15,106 bases of DNA from assembly GCA_031413415.1 (NCBI GenBank), contig JANOET010000327.1, positions 1 through 15,106 of the forward strand, in the 5' to 3' direction. Numbering within the stretch: the stretch's first letter is position 1; each line of letters opens with the position of its first letter. Of this stretch, positions 7,001 to 13,059 are shown one piece after another. The stretch is from UBA668 sp031413415 (GTDB taxonomy: Bacteria > Actinomycetota > Acidimicrobiia > Acidimicrobiales > Ilumatobacteraceae). Under the pieces are notes generated by a model, which worked only from the letters and a program-made list of their open reading frames with translations, was not told the origin of the DNA and did not search any database. A program made the position numbers and the translations under genes.

Positions 7001-10000
7001 CGTCGCCGGCGCCGCCGGCGGTCTCCTTGTCGTCGGCGCCACCGATGATGGCGTCGTCGCCGGTCTCGCCGAAGAGGGTGTCGAGCCCTCGGCCGCTGTT
7101 GATGACGTCGTTGCCGTTGCCGCCCGACACGATGTCGTCGCCGGCGATGTCGGTGAGGATGTCGTTGCCGTCGTTGCCCTCCACGAAGTCGGCACCGATG
7201 CCGCCCTCGAGTCGGTCGTTGCCGTCGTTGCCCCACAGCGAGTCGTCGCCTTCGGCGGAACGCACCTTGTCGTCGCCGTTCGTGCCCAGCCAGGCGGTGT
7301 GGTTCTCGGTGGTGCCCCGGCCGGTGAGGCGGATGGTGCCGTCGGCCATGCGGGTGACCTTCGAGACACCATCGAGGTTGGGCTCGTAGTAGGGCGTGGT
7401 CGCGTCGTCGACGATGCCCGACGGGTTCGTCTGTGCAGTGAGGTCGAACGTGTAATCGGAACGGGTGAACGCCATCACGGGGATGTTGACCGCGTCGGTG
7501 TTGCGGCGGATGAGGTCGGAGAACATGTTGCTCTCGAGTTCGGCCAACAGCGGCAAGCCCTCGTTGCGCATGAGGTAGTACATGCGGTCGTTGTCCTGCA
7601 GCGACTCCATCTGCGTCTCGAAGACGAAGTTGAAGGTGCTGCCGAGCATGCCGCCGCCCAGCGGTGGCGCCTCGGCCAGGCCGCCGATCCACAGGTCGAC
7701 CGCCTCGAGGCCGGTGATGCTCCTGCCGCCGTCGTTCGCCCACGCACCCACGCCGTCGAGGAAGTCCTGTGCGTCAGGCGTGACGAGATCGAGGATGTTC
7801 TGGGCGGCGTTGCGGCGACCTTCATTGTCGGTCGCGGCGAGGATGTCGGGGTGCGTGCCGTAGGCGGCGATGAAGTTGAGCAGCGAGGCCGTGTGACGCA
7901 GCGACATACCGAAGTCCGCCCAGTCGTGGTACGCCTTCAGCTGGGCGTTTCCGGCCGCGCCGGGCAGCGTGCCGCTGTACAGCTCGCGGCGGAACTGGTT
8001 CAGCGGAGCGATGCCTTCGCTGCGGGCGCGGGTGATGTTCAGGGTTCCGAGGTCGAGCGGCAGCCCGACCAGGTTGTTGCGGAGCGCTTCGGTGATGAAC
8101 TCGTCGATCTCCTCGCCGCGCTGGTTGACCATGCCGCGGATGATCGAGCCCGACGCCTGCTCGTTGGTCAGGTGTCCGGCCGTGCCGCCTTCGTTGTAGG
8201 CGGTGGGGTTCAGGAACGCACTCATGAGCGTCAGGTCGTTGCTGTCGCCGTTGGCGTTCGTGCGTGCCAACGTCTCGTTGAGCATCGAGTGTCCGAAGCG
8301 GTACACGGCGTGGGCGAACTCGGCGGTGATGGCGGGGTCCGCGGTGGGGTCGTAACCGCCGAAGAGGTTGACGCTCGGCTGGACGGCGCGGGCGAACTCG
8401 CCCAGGGCGATGTGCTGGTATTCCATCTCGTTGATGAACTTGGCGGCCTGGAACAGGCGCTCGCCGTTCCAGGCCCCGTTCGTACCGGGGACGACCCACT
8501 CACCGAGTGCCGCAGGCGAGTCGACGGGCAGCGCGGGGATGAGGTTCTTCAGCTGCTCGAGCAACACGTTGTGCTCGGTGTGGAAGATGTCGTGGATCGC
8601 AGTGAGGCCGATGTTCTCGTTGCAACGACCGTCGCCGCAGATGTAGTGGGCGCCGAGCATCTCGTCGTCGTAGGTCCGCGGCGACTGGTCGTCGATGGTG
8701 AGCGTGTCGTCATCGGGCGTCTGGGCGATCGCAGGCGTGCCCGGATTGTGGTCGTCGTCCCAGGTGCCGGGTGCGGCGTGGTGGGCGATGTCGTTCAGGA
8801 ACGCATGGCCGGTGCGCAGCGCGCCGGCCGCGGTGGCCGACACCGGCGAAGTCGGGTTGCCCTCGAGCAGGACGACGTCGGAGACGACGAGCTGCGGGTA
8901 GCCGTCGGCGCCGGGAAGGAAGCGGCCGTAGGCATCGGTGGCGACCAGCGGCACGTTGGTCACGTCGGTGTCGTCGAGTTGGATGCCGAGCAGGTTCTCG
9001 GCTTGGGCCGTGATGTCGGCCCACGTGGCCAGCCCGCCGTCGGCGCCGTCCAGCAGACGACCGGTCGAGACCGGCTTGCCGTTGAGATCCAGGGTGTACT
9101 CACGCAAGAAGACCTGATGCGCTGGGTGCGAGGTGTAGGTCTGGTTGTTGTCGATGTAGGGCGTCACCTGGTTCGTGGCGTCCTTGACGTCGTCGGCGGT
9201 GCCCAACTCGCCGTCGGGGCCAGGGCCGTTGGTAGCCCGGGTGAGGATCATGAAGTTGGTCGGGCTGCCGGGGATGTACAGCGAGTCGTCGGGCTGCAGC
9301 GGAACGAACACGCTGCCGCTACCGCCCTTGGCGGCGAGGTCGAGGCCGTGGTCGAAGAACTGACCGAAGAGGGTGAAGAGCGAGTTGTACGAGGCGGACA
9401 GGCCGGCGTCGGGGGCGACGTTCGGCATCGAGTACTGCTGGATCTTCGCGGTGTCGGGGTTGCGGTCCTGGTCGACCAGGACGACCGTCGCGCCGAAACC
9501 GTGGCCCTGGGTCTCGGCTGCTGCGGCGATAGCCGCGGGGTTGTTCTCGGTCTGGTCGCTGATCAGGTTGCTGATGACGCGGGGGTCTTCGTCGACCACG
9601 ATGCCCGAGTTCTGCTCGTAGCTGGTCGCGCTGCCGACCTCGAGGGGGCCGACGGGACCATCGGGGTCGAAGGTGAGGTCGTCGGCCGCGGCGTACGCCG
9701 CGTTGGTGAGGCGGGGGAAGGTGCGGTCGACCGAGCCGTAGAGGCTGCGGCCGTCGACGAGGTTGTTGTTCTGGCCGTTCGTCTGGCGCAGGCCGAAGGC
9801 CCGGTTGATGTTCGGCACCGACGTGGCGCAGGCCGCCGGGTTGGTGAGTGCGTCGGGCGCGGTGCAGAGCAGGTCGGTGCCGTCCGGGTGCGCCTCGGAG
9901 ATCTTGATCTGGGTGAGGATGAACTCGAGGTCGTGCTGGGTCAGGTTGAGCAGCTGTGGCATCGCCGGACGCACGGCTTGCGCGCTGGCGGGCGTACGAC

Positions 10001-10088
10001 CGCCCAGGACGGTGACGATGCCGCCCACCGACATCGCGCACACCAGTACCGCTCCGGCTGCACGCCGAACACGAAAACGACCACTCAT
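4041..10088 (-). CDS. Giant secreted animal-type heme peroxidase with RTX and Calx-beta repeats
   Basis: The 2015-residue product belongs to the peroxidase-cyclooxygenase (myeloperoxidase, MPO) superfamily. A Sec signal peptide spans 1-38 (basic RFRVRR, hydrophobic core, AXA site ASAQA). The peroxidase domain covers about 235-860. By position against MPO: GQFFDHG gives Q243, heme-linking D246 and distal H247; GDGRCNEN gives catalytic R488 and heme-linking E491; YRFGH gives proximal H600; LNITRARSEG gives N684. MPO's calcium-binding Asp after the distal His is Gly248 here. RTX nonapeptides follow (935-1060, more to 1228), a module ending QFADGIVDL (1280-1344) interrupted by a Gly run, an Ig-like stretch (about 1350-1550), and four Calx-beta repeats (1566-2015). 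ATG at 10088 is preferred over the one at 10115: GGGAG sits 5 nt upstream and the signal peptide begins there. It likely oxidises an extracellular substrate; similar architecture occurs in peroxicins and MopA. Substrate unknown. Confidence 0.92.
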   Translation of the reverse strand: MSGRFRVRRAAGAVLVCAMSVGGIVTVLGGRTPASAQAVRPAMPQLLNLTQHDLEFILTQIKISEAHPDGTDLLCTAPDALTNPAACATSVPNINRAFGLRQTNGQNNNLVDGRSLYGSVDRTFPRLTNAAYAAADDLTFDPDGPVGPLEVGSATSYEQNSGIVVDEDPRVISNLISDQTENNPAAIAAAAETQGHGFGATVVLVDQDRNPDTAKIQQYSMPNVAPDAGLSASYNSLFTLFGQFFDHGLDLAAKGGSGSVFVPLQPDDSLYIPGSPTNFMILTRATNGPGPDGELGTADDVKDATNQVTPYIDNNQTYTSHPAHQVFLREYTLDLNGKPVSTGRLLDGADGGLATWADITAQAENLLGIQLDDTDVTNVPLVATDAYGRFLPGADGYPQLVVSDVVLLEGNPTSPVSATAAGALRTGHAFLNDIAHHAAPGTWDDDHNPGTPAIAQTPDDDTLTIDDQSPRTYDDEMLGAHYICGDGRCNENIGLTAIHDIFHTEHNVLLEQLKNLIPALPVDSPAALGEWVVPGTNGAWNGERLFQAAKFINEMEYQHIALGEFARAVQPSVNLFGGYDPTADPAITAEFAHAVYRFGHSMLNETLARTNANGDSNDLTLMSAFLNPTAYNEGGTAGHLTNEQASGSIIRGMVNQRGEEIDEFITEALRNNLVGLPLDLGTLNITRARSEGIAPLNQFRRELYSGTLPGAAGNAQLKAYHDWADFGMSLRHTASLLNFIAAYGTHPDILAATDNEGRRNAAQNILDLVTPDAQDFLDGVGAWANDGGRSITGLEAVDLWIGGLAEAPPLGGGMLGSTFNFVFETQMESLQDNDRMYYLMRNEGLPLLAELESNMFSDLIRRNTDAVNIPVMAFTRSDYTFDLTAQTNPSGIVDDATTPYYEPNLDGVSKVTRMADGTIRLTGRGTTENHTAWLGTNGDDKVRSAEGDDSLWGNDGNDRLEGGIGADFVEGNDGNDILTDIAGDDIVSGGNGNDVINSGRGLDTLFGETGDDAIIGGADDKETAGGAGDDLVYGSSGADAITGGFGEDWLEGGLGGDFIAGDNLAEFPPSVGDDDVAIGGAGDDRYHTDGGMDIMVAGDGLDTVVGGLGFDFASYSRAGSKAFANLALPPLVGGGLANPRDRFSLVEGVTGSAFDDTLRGDDRLRVANHELLQASLDKIVGLEDLLLRAEQLAPQGSLSMFVGDDMVFGAGGSDAIEGGGGNDFLEGDASLEVHLECVLTNGTPIVVNSLNDVQQELLGGLLDPGTCDIRREITFDSTGIDTAIYRYSMDQYAFGTTPDGLTVITHIPVNGGGGLGGGGGANDEGSDTLLDIEFAQFADGIVDLSPQGQGGSSPSGTVAIDPAFPVVGDTLSVIVDVVDPDGYDPDLATVSWQAWDGVTIDPTNQNEPVWLDLAVEPTYTVGPTDVGMRIRVIYGFLDFLGTTEAVPSLPTETVTSNVVIPASGSIALVVPPVVDTTDITVSATFLDGNGAPIVGSEMTFFMDALPIGTALTDGTGVATIPVVLTELVDTIHEFTAVAIDPAPLDAQFTTVTSLPETRLFEYAAAAMFSAVTVTEGSGGGFTALTATIRLDRPATQDTSIDWTAVGTTATEGADFVAAGGTAIVPQGAQSVDVTVDVIADDLVEGDERIDFTVTGSTMALTDPIVISGTITDDDLPSVALGAAPLAVEGPASTVTFELTLDQAPIAPVAVDWTLLPGSALLTEDYLGETGVALFDIGQQTATVVVTLVDDDTVEFDETFSLEIGAVTGATGPATTAVTATVEDDDVAILMAGPDQQAVEGNTNARNPLNFTLQLDRPSVHPISVSWRAAGGTASPSVDFAATNRTAATGTVTIPAGTTSLVVPVRIIGDTVVEANETVVFSIVGVTNTLVGQVSAMGTIIDDDTPPTASINNVSQTEGNSGFRFATFTITLSRAPSTAVSVVARTVNGTARAAGDYSTVNTTVRFAAGQRTATVRVPIVGDRVRETNETYTVRLSSPVGLTIARGTGNGTIVSDD
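4044..5393 (-). repeat. Four tandem Calx-beta repeats at the peroxidase C-terminus
   Basis: Residues 1566-2015 hold four units of about 105-115 residues. Each begins near a VTEG/VEG/QTEG motif, passes through a DY/DF strand, then a GDxxVExNET/GDER-type strand, and ends in an acidic DDD or SDD. Calx-beta folds bind calcium at such acidic ends and act as adhesive or spacer modules in secreted proteins. The protein stops right at the last acidic motif, with no membrane or wall anchor after it. Confidence 0.85.
6405..7286 (-). repeat. RTX calcium-binding repeat blocks of the peroxidase
   Basis: DNA 6909-7286 encodes 14 uninterrupted nonapeptides (residues 935-1060) of the GGxGxDxUx type, for example GNDGNDRLE, GGNGNDVIN and GETGDDAII. 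Looser repeats follow to about residue 1117, then a non-repeat stretch, then a last block at 6405-6485 (residues 1202-1228, GGGGNDFLE). Such repeats fold into a calcium-bound parallel beta roll outside the cell. Confidence 0.9.
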
Positions 10089-10093
10089 CGTGA

Positions 10094-10152
10094 CTCCCGC
10101 CTCAATTGCTCCCACGGGCCAGGACGATAAGTGGGCACGGTGCCGATGACCA
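10094..10152 (-). promoter_or_regulatory. Candidate promoter and ribosome site of the peroxidase gene
   Basis: Reading the minus strand, TGGTCA (10147-10152, 4 of 6 to TTGACA), a 17-bp spacer and TATCGT (10124-10129) form a plausible sigma-70-type promoter. A leader of about 30 nt would follow, with GGGAG (10094-10098) 5 nt before the ATG. Unlike several neighbours, this gene seems to use a leadered mRNA with a real Shine-Dalgarno. Confidence 0.4.
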
Positions 10153-10222
10153 GCGGTTGAAACCTGAATGAGCCGCGTGGCCTACGCCCTTTTCAGAGAA
10201 GGTCTCGGGTCCCCATCGGAAG

Positions 10223-10238
10223 GTGGCGAACTCGCCAC
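10223..10238. promoter_or_regulatory. Inverted repeat in the peroxidase/L,D-transpeptidase intergenic region
   Basis: GTGGCG and CGCCAC flank a 4-nt AACT centre inside the 224-bp gap between the divergent genes (10089-10312). It could be an operator half-site pair shared by both promoters, or a chance hairpin. The rest of the gap shows only the two candidate promoters listed separately. Confidence 0.25.
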
Positions 10239-10281
10239 GGAACGTCGCCAGTCCTGACCTGTCCCTGATGCAATCCGTTGG

Positions 10282-10308
10282 TAGATTCAATCAACGAATC
10301 CCCCGGAG
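10282..10308 (+). promoter_or_regulatory. Candidate -10 and ribosome site of the L,D-transpeptidase gene
   Basis: TAGATT at 10282-10287 fits TANNNT; transcription starting about 7 nt later would give a leader of roughly 20 nt holding GGAG (10305-10308), 4 nt before the GTG at 10313. This placement argues against the in-frame ATG at 10268, which would lie upstream of the promoter. No good -35 is visible at standard spacing. Confidence 0.4.
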
Positions 10309-10312
10309 CATC

Positions 10313-11467
10313 GTGAACAGTCGTCCCCCCGCCCAACAACCCAGCCGGCGTCCGGCACCGCCACCCTCGCCGTGGAAGCGGTGGGCACCGGCGATGGCCG
10401 CGGGCGGTGTGTTGGCGGTCCTGGTGTTCGCCGGCTTCTCCGGATCCGACGATGCGCTCACCTCTCCGCCCGGTGGCAACCCCGGTTCGGTCGACATCAG
10501 CGCATTGACCGCCCCGTCCACCAACCCGGCCAATGTCGTGGTCAAGACGGACCCGGGCCAACTGAAGACGCAACTCAGCCAGACCTTGCGCAAGGGCATG
10601 TTCGGCGACGAGGTCAAGGCCATGCAACAGCGGCTGAAGGACTTCGGCTTCGATCCAGGGCCCATCGACGGCCAGTTCGGTTCGGGCACCGAGCAGTCCC
10701 TGTGGGCCTTCGAAGGCCTCGTGCTGAAACGCCCGTACGACCAGCAGACCGGCGAACTCGACAACGAGACCTGGCAGCTGATGCAGGACCCATTGGTGTT
10801 CCAACCGCGCCGACCGCGAGGCGTCGGCAGTTCGCACATGGAGATCTACCTCGACCTGCAGGCCGCGGCCGTGTTCGCCGACGACCGTCCGACGCTCATC
10901 ACCCACATCTCGTCGGGCACCGGTGAGACGTGGTGCGAGATCGTCAGCCAGGACACCGACGACAAGGGCGTGCTGCTGCCCGAGCCGGTGAAGAAGGATG
11001 TGTGCGGCGTGTCCAAGACGCCGGGTGGCGTGTTCCAGTTCTACCGACGCGTCGAGGGCAACCGCCAAGGTCCGCTCGGTGGCATGTACAACCCGGTGTA
11101 CTTCAACTACGGCATCGCCGTCCATGGCGCCCAGAACGTGCCGGACGAGCCGGAGTCGCACGGGTGCATCCGCATCCCGATGTTCATCTCCGAGTACTTC
11201 CCGTCGCTGGTGAGCAACCGGGACTACGTGTTCGTGTGGGACGGCAAGAAGGAGCCCGAGCAGCAGTCCAAGAACGACATGCTGCCGATCTTCAACTACC
11301 CGAACCCTGATGCGACGACGTCGACCAGTTCGACCACCACCACGACGACGACCACGCCGACCACCACGACGGCCAAGCCGGTCACCACGACCACCAAGCC
11401 GAAGCCGCCGGCGAGCACCACCACGTCGGTGCCCACGGCCGCCACCACGACCACCACCTCCGGCTGA
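10313..11467 (+). CDS. Membrane-anchored L,D-transpeptidase with peptidoglycan-binding domain and Thr-rich tail
   Basis: The 384-residue protein likely forms 3-3 cross-links in peptidoglycan, or attaches proteins to it, outside the membrane. Residues 1-23 are Pro/Arg-rich and cytoplasmic; one membrane segment covers about 24-43. A PG_binding_1 domain (92-158, with KGMFGDEVKAMQQRL and GPIDGQFG) precedes the YkuD catalytic domain (about 174-310). The YkuD signature is clear: H271 in AVHG, then ESHGCIRIP with S282, H283, the nucleophile C285 and R287. Two extra cysteines, C208 and C231, may form a disulfide. A Thr-rich tail closes the protein. The GTG at 10313 is chosen for its GGAG and the position of the -10; the frame is open from 10223, so an earlier start is possible. 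The gene diverges from the peroxidase gene and converges on the metallopeptidase gene. Confidence 0.9.
   Translation: MNSRPPAQQPSRRPAPPPSPWKRWAPAMAAGGVLAVLVFAGFSGSDDALTSPPGGNPGSVDISALTAPSTNPANVVVKTDPGQLKTQLSQTLRKGMFGDEVKAMQQRLKDFGFDPGPIDGQFGSGTEQSLWAFEGLVLKRPYDQQTGELDNETWQLMQDPLVFQPRRPRGVGSSHMEIYLDLQAAAVFADDRPTLITHISSGTGETWCEIVSQDTDDKGVLLPEPVKKDVCGVSKTPGGVFQFYRRVEGNRQGPLGGMYNPVYFNYGIAVHGAQNVPDEPESHGCIRIPMFISEYFPSLVSNRDYVFVWDGKKEPEQQSKNDMLPIFNYPNPDATTSTSSTTTTTTTTPTTTTAKPVTTTTKPKPPASTTTSVPTAATTTTTSG
11315..11464 (+). repeat. Low-complexity Thr-rich C-terminal tail
   Basis: The last 50 residues of the L,D-transpeptidase contain 28 threonines with scattered Pro, Lys and Ala, encoded by runs of ACC/ACG triplets. 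It resembles a wall-spanning or O-glycosylated linker, but here it has no domain after it. The triplet runs are prone to length change between strains. Confidence 0.8.
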
Positions 11468-11473
11468 GTCCGT

Positions 11474-11506
11474 CCGGACGACGCCCGGACGACGCCCGGA
11501 CGAGCT
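11474..11506. repeat. Short 11-bp tandem repeat between convergent genes
   Basis: CCGGACGACGC occurs twice exactly (11474-11484, 11485-11495) and a third time in part (11496-11506). It fills most of the 42-bp gap between the L,D-transpeptidase and metallopeptidase stop codons. A 10-bp palindrome, CGTCCGGACG, sits at its left edge (11471-11480). It may help end transcription from both sides, but there is no T-run. Confidence 0.6.
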
Positions 11507-11509
11507 CGC

Positions 11510-13018
11510 CTAGCCGAAGGTCGCGTTGCAGACGTTCAGGCCGCCGAGCACGCCGGTGCGGAACGCGTCGATCTTCTCGAACGCACCGCCGTTCACATCG
11601 GTGTCGGACTGCTCGTCAGCGGTCGCGATGGCGGTGACGATCGCCTCGTCGAGGTCGCCCGCCGACAGCTCCAACCGGTTCTCGCGGTCGGTCGGGATGG
11701 GGGGCACGATGTGCGCGACCCACGCCCCCGTGAGGCAGTCGTTGTACAGCGCGCGGGGTTCGCCGGTGGCCTGACCGTTGATCGCGGTCTGTACTGCATC
11801 GGCGTACGCGTTCGCGAACAGGTAGCCCACCGACATGTCGCCGGTGAGCGGATCGACGGACAGGCCCTCGGTGAAGTCGCGGTCCCAATGGATGACGTTG
11901 TCGGCGGCGCAGAAGCGCACCGAGCTCGGCCAGGCGTCGTCGGCGATTCCCGGGCATGTGGGGAGGGTGCCGTCGCCCGAGAACGCCTCGAGCGTCGGCG
12001 CAGTGAACGGCACCTCGTTCGCCGCGGCCAGTTCGGTCCAGAAGTCCTCGAGGCTTCCGGGGATGAGTGTGACGATGTCGGCCGGACCCTCCTTCGGATC
12101 GGGCGTGGGGTCGACGAGCGGAAGGTTGCCGCCGAGGGGGTCTCTCGGATCGAACTCGATGTCGATCATTCCTGCGATGCGGTCCTCGACGAAGAAGTCC
12201 TTGCAGCGCGTCGCGCCGCCCTCGAAGCCGTCCTGGAAGGCGCCGACGCGATCGAATCCGGTGCCGTGCGCCAGGGGGTCGGCCAGGCCATTGCCGTCCA
12301 GCGGGTCGCGGACGTAGATCATCGCGATCAGTCCGGCGCGCAACGCTGCGTCGTCGAACCGGATCGTGTCGCTCTCGCCCGCCGCCACGTGAGCGGCCCA
12401 TGCTCCGGCGAAGCAGTCGGCCTGCTGCTCCTTGAGCACTCCTGGTTGGTCCCACTCGCCGGCTCGGGCCTGGATGGCGTGGCCGAACTCGTGGGCGAGG
12501 ACGACGGCCACGGCCTCCTTCCCGAGCAGTTCGACCAACTCGGGCAGGCCCTGTGCGTCGTCGTAGGCCATGAAGTCGCCGTCGATGCAGTAGAACGCCG
12601 TGCCTGCCTGCACATCGTCGTAGCTCGACGTGGGACTGCCGCAGCCCGGAATCGGGGCGTCGCGCTCGGGGTAAGCGGCGTAGATGCCGCCGCTGAGTGA
12701 TTCCCAGGCGCTTCCATAGGTCTCGGGGTAGGCCGAACTCCAGTACTGCTCGATGTCGCCGAAGGCGGTGGTGAGGAAGCCGTCGTACTCGGGGTGTTGC
12801 GGTCCGGCCTCACCGAAGTCGACGACACCGTCGACGACCTCGTACGTCGGCTCGTCGGTCGGGCTGGTGTCGTCGGGTGCGTTGCCTTGCTGGGTGGGGA
12901 ACAGACCGCGGCTGGGGCCGCCCTGACCCGACTCGGTGGCTCGCACGCCCGCATCGACGACACATCCGGCGGTCGCCATGGCGGCGACGACCATTGCGAC
13001 GAGGGCTCGAGTCCGCAC
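11510..13018 (-). CDS. Lipoprotein neutral zinc metallopeptidase with a degenerate second copy of the domain
   Basis: The 502-residue product belongs to the putative neutral zinc metallopeptidase family (YpfJ-like, Zn_peptidase). The N-terminus looks like a lipoprotein signal (MRTRALVAMVVAAMATAGC, C19 the lipidation site, although Thr at -3 is not ideal). The first domain (about 85-290) has zinc-binding HEFGH at 176-180 and the downstream EQQADCFAGAW, with E197 the likely third ligand. The second half (about 320-502) repeats the same sequence order: IEQYW to LEDFW, ADCFAGAWAAH to NDCLTGAWVAH, and FDRVGAFQDG to FEKIDAFRTG. Its HEFGH equivalent reads NAYAD (403-407), so it cannot bind zinc. The substrate is unknown; it probably acts at the outer face of the membrane. 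The GTG start at 13018 has TATGCT 6 nt upstream. It diverges from the M24 peptidase gene. Confidence 0.85.
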   Translation of the reverse strand: MRTRALVAMVVAAMATAGCVVDAGVRATESGQGGPSRGLFPTQQGNAPDDTSPTDEPTYEVVDGVVDFGEAGPQHPEYDGFLTTAFGDIEQYWSSAYPETYGSAWESLSGGIYAAYPERDAPIPGCGSPTSSYDDVQAGTAFYCIDGDFMAYDDAQGLPELVELLGKEAVAVVLAHEFGHAIQARAGEWDQPGVLKEQQADCFAGAWAAHVAAGESDTIRFDDAALRAGLIAMIYVRDPLDGNGLADPLAHGTGFDRVGAFQDGFEGGATRCKDFFVEDRIAGMIDIEFDPRDPLGGNLPLVDPTPDPKEGPADIVTLIPGSLEDFWTELAAANEVPFTAPTLEAFSGDGTLPTCPGIADDAWPSSVRFCAADNVIHWDRDFTEGLSVDPLTGDMSVGYLFANAYADAVQTAINGQATGEPRALYNDCLTGAWVAHIVPPIPTDRENRLELSAGDLDEAIVTAIATADEQSDTDVNGGAFEKIDAFRTGVLGGLNVCNATFG

Positions 13019-13024
13019 ACCGCG

Positions 13025-13030
13025 AGCATA
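13025..13030 (-). promoter_or_regulatory. Candidate leaderless -10 element of the metallopeptidase gene
   Basis: TATGCT on the minus strand lies 6 nt before the GTG at 13018, with no Shine-Dalgarno between. Only 41 bp separate this start from the divergent M24 peptidase start, so both promoters must be compact. Confidence 0.45.
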
Positions 13031-13047
13031 CGGTCGCCGTCCGGCGG

Positions 13048-13053
13048 CAGAAT
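13048..13053 (+). promoter_or_regulatory. Weak candidate -10 element of the M24 peptidase gene
   Basis: CAGAAT keeps the A2 and T6 of a -10 hexamer and lies 6 nt before the GTG at 13060. No ribosome site precedes that GTG. The match is poor and rests mainly on the pattern seen at neighbouring genes. Confidence 0.2.
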
Positions 13054-13059
13054 GGTCGC

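Noticed and set aside
6405..7286. The periodic GTCGTCG-rich plus-strand sequence as a possible DNA repeat array.
   Set aside because: The period is 27 bp set by nine-residue RTX units on the minus strand, with divergent bases between copies; it is a protein repeat, not a CRISPR or satellite.
4182..10130. A 1982-codon open frame on the plus strand opposite the peroxidase gene.
   Set aside because: It is antisense to a gene with clear domains, has low-complexity Val/Asp/Gly/Arg-rich sequence with no motif, and arises because high-GC codon use on the coding strand rarely creates stops in that antisense frame.
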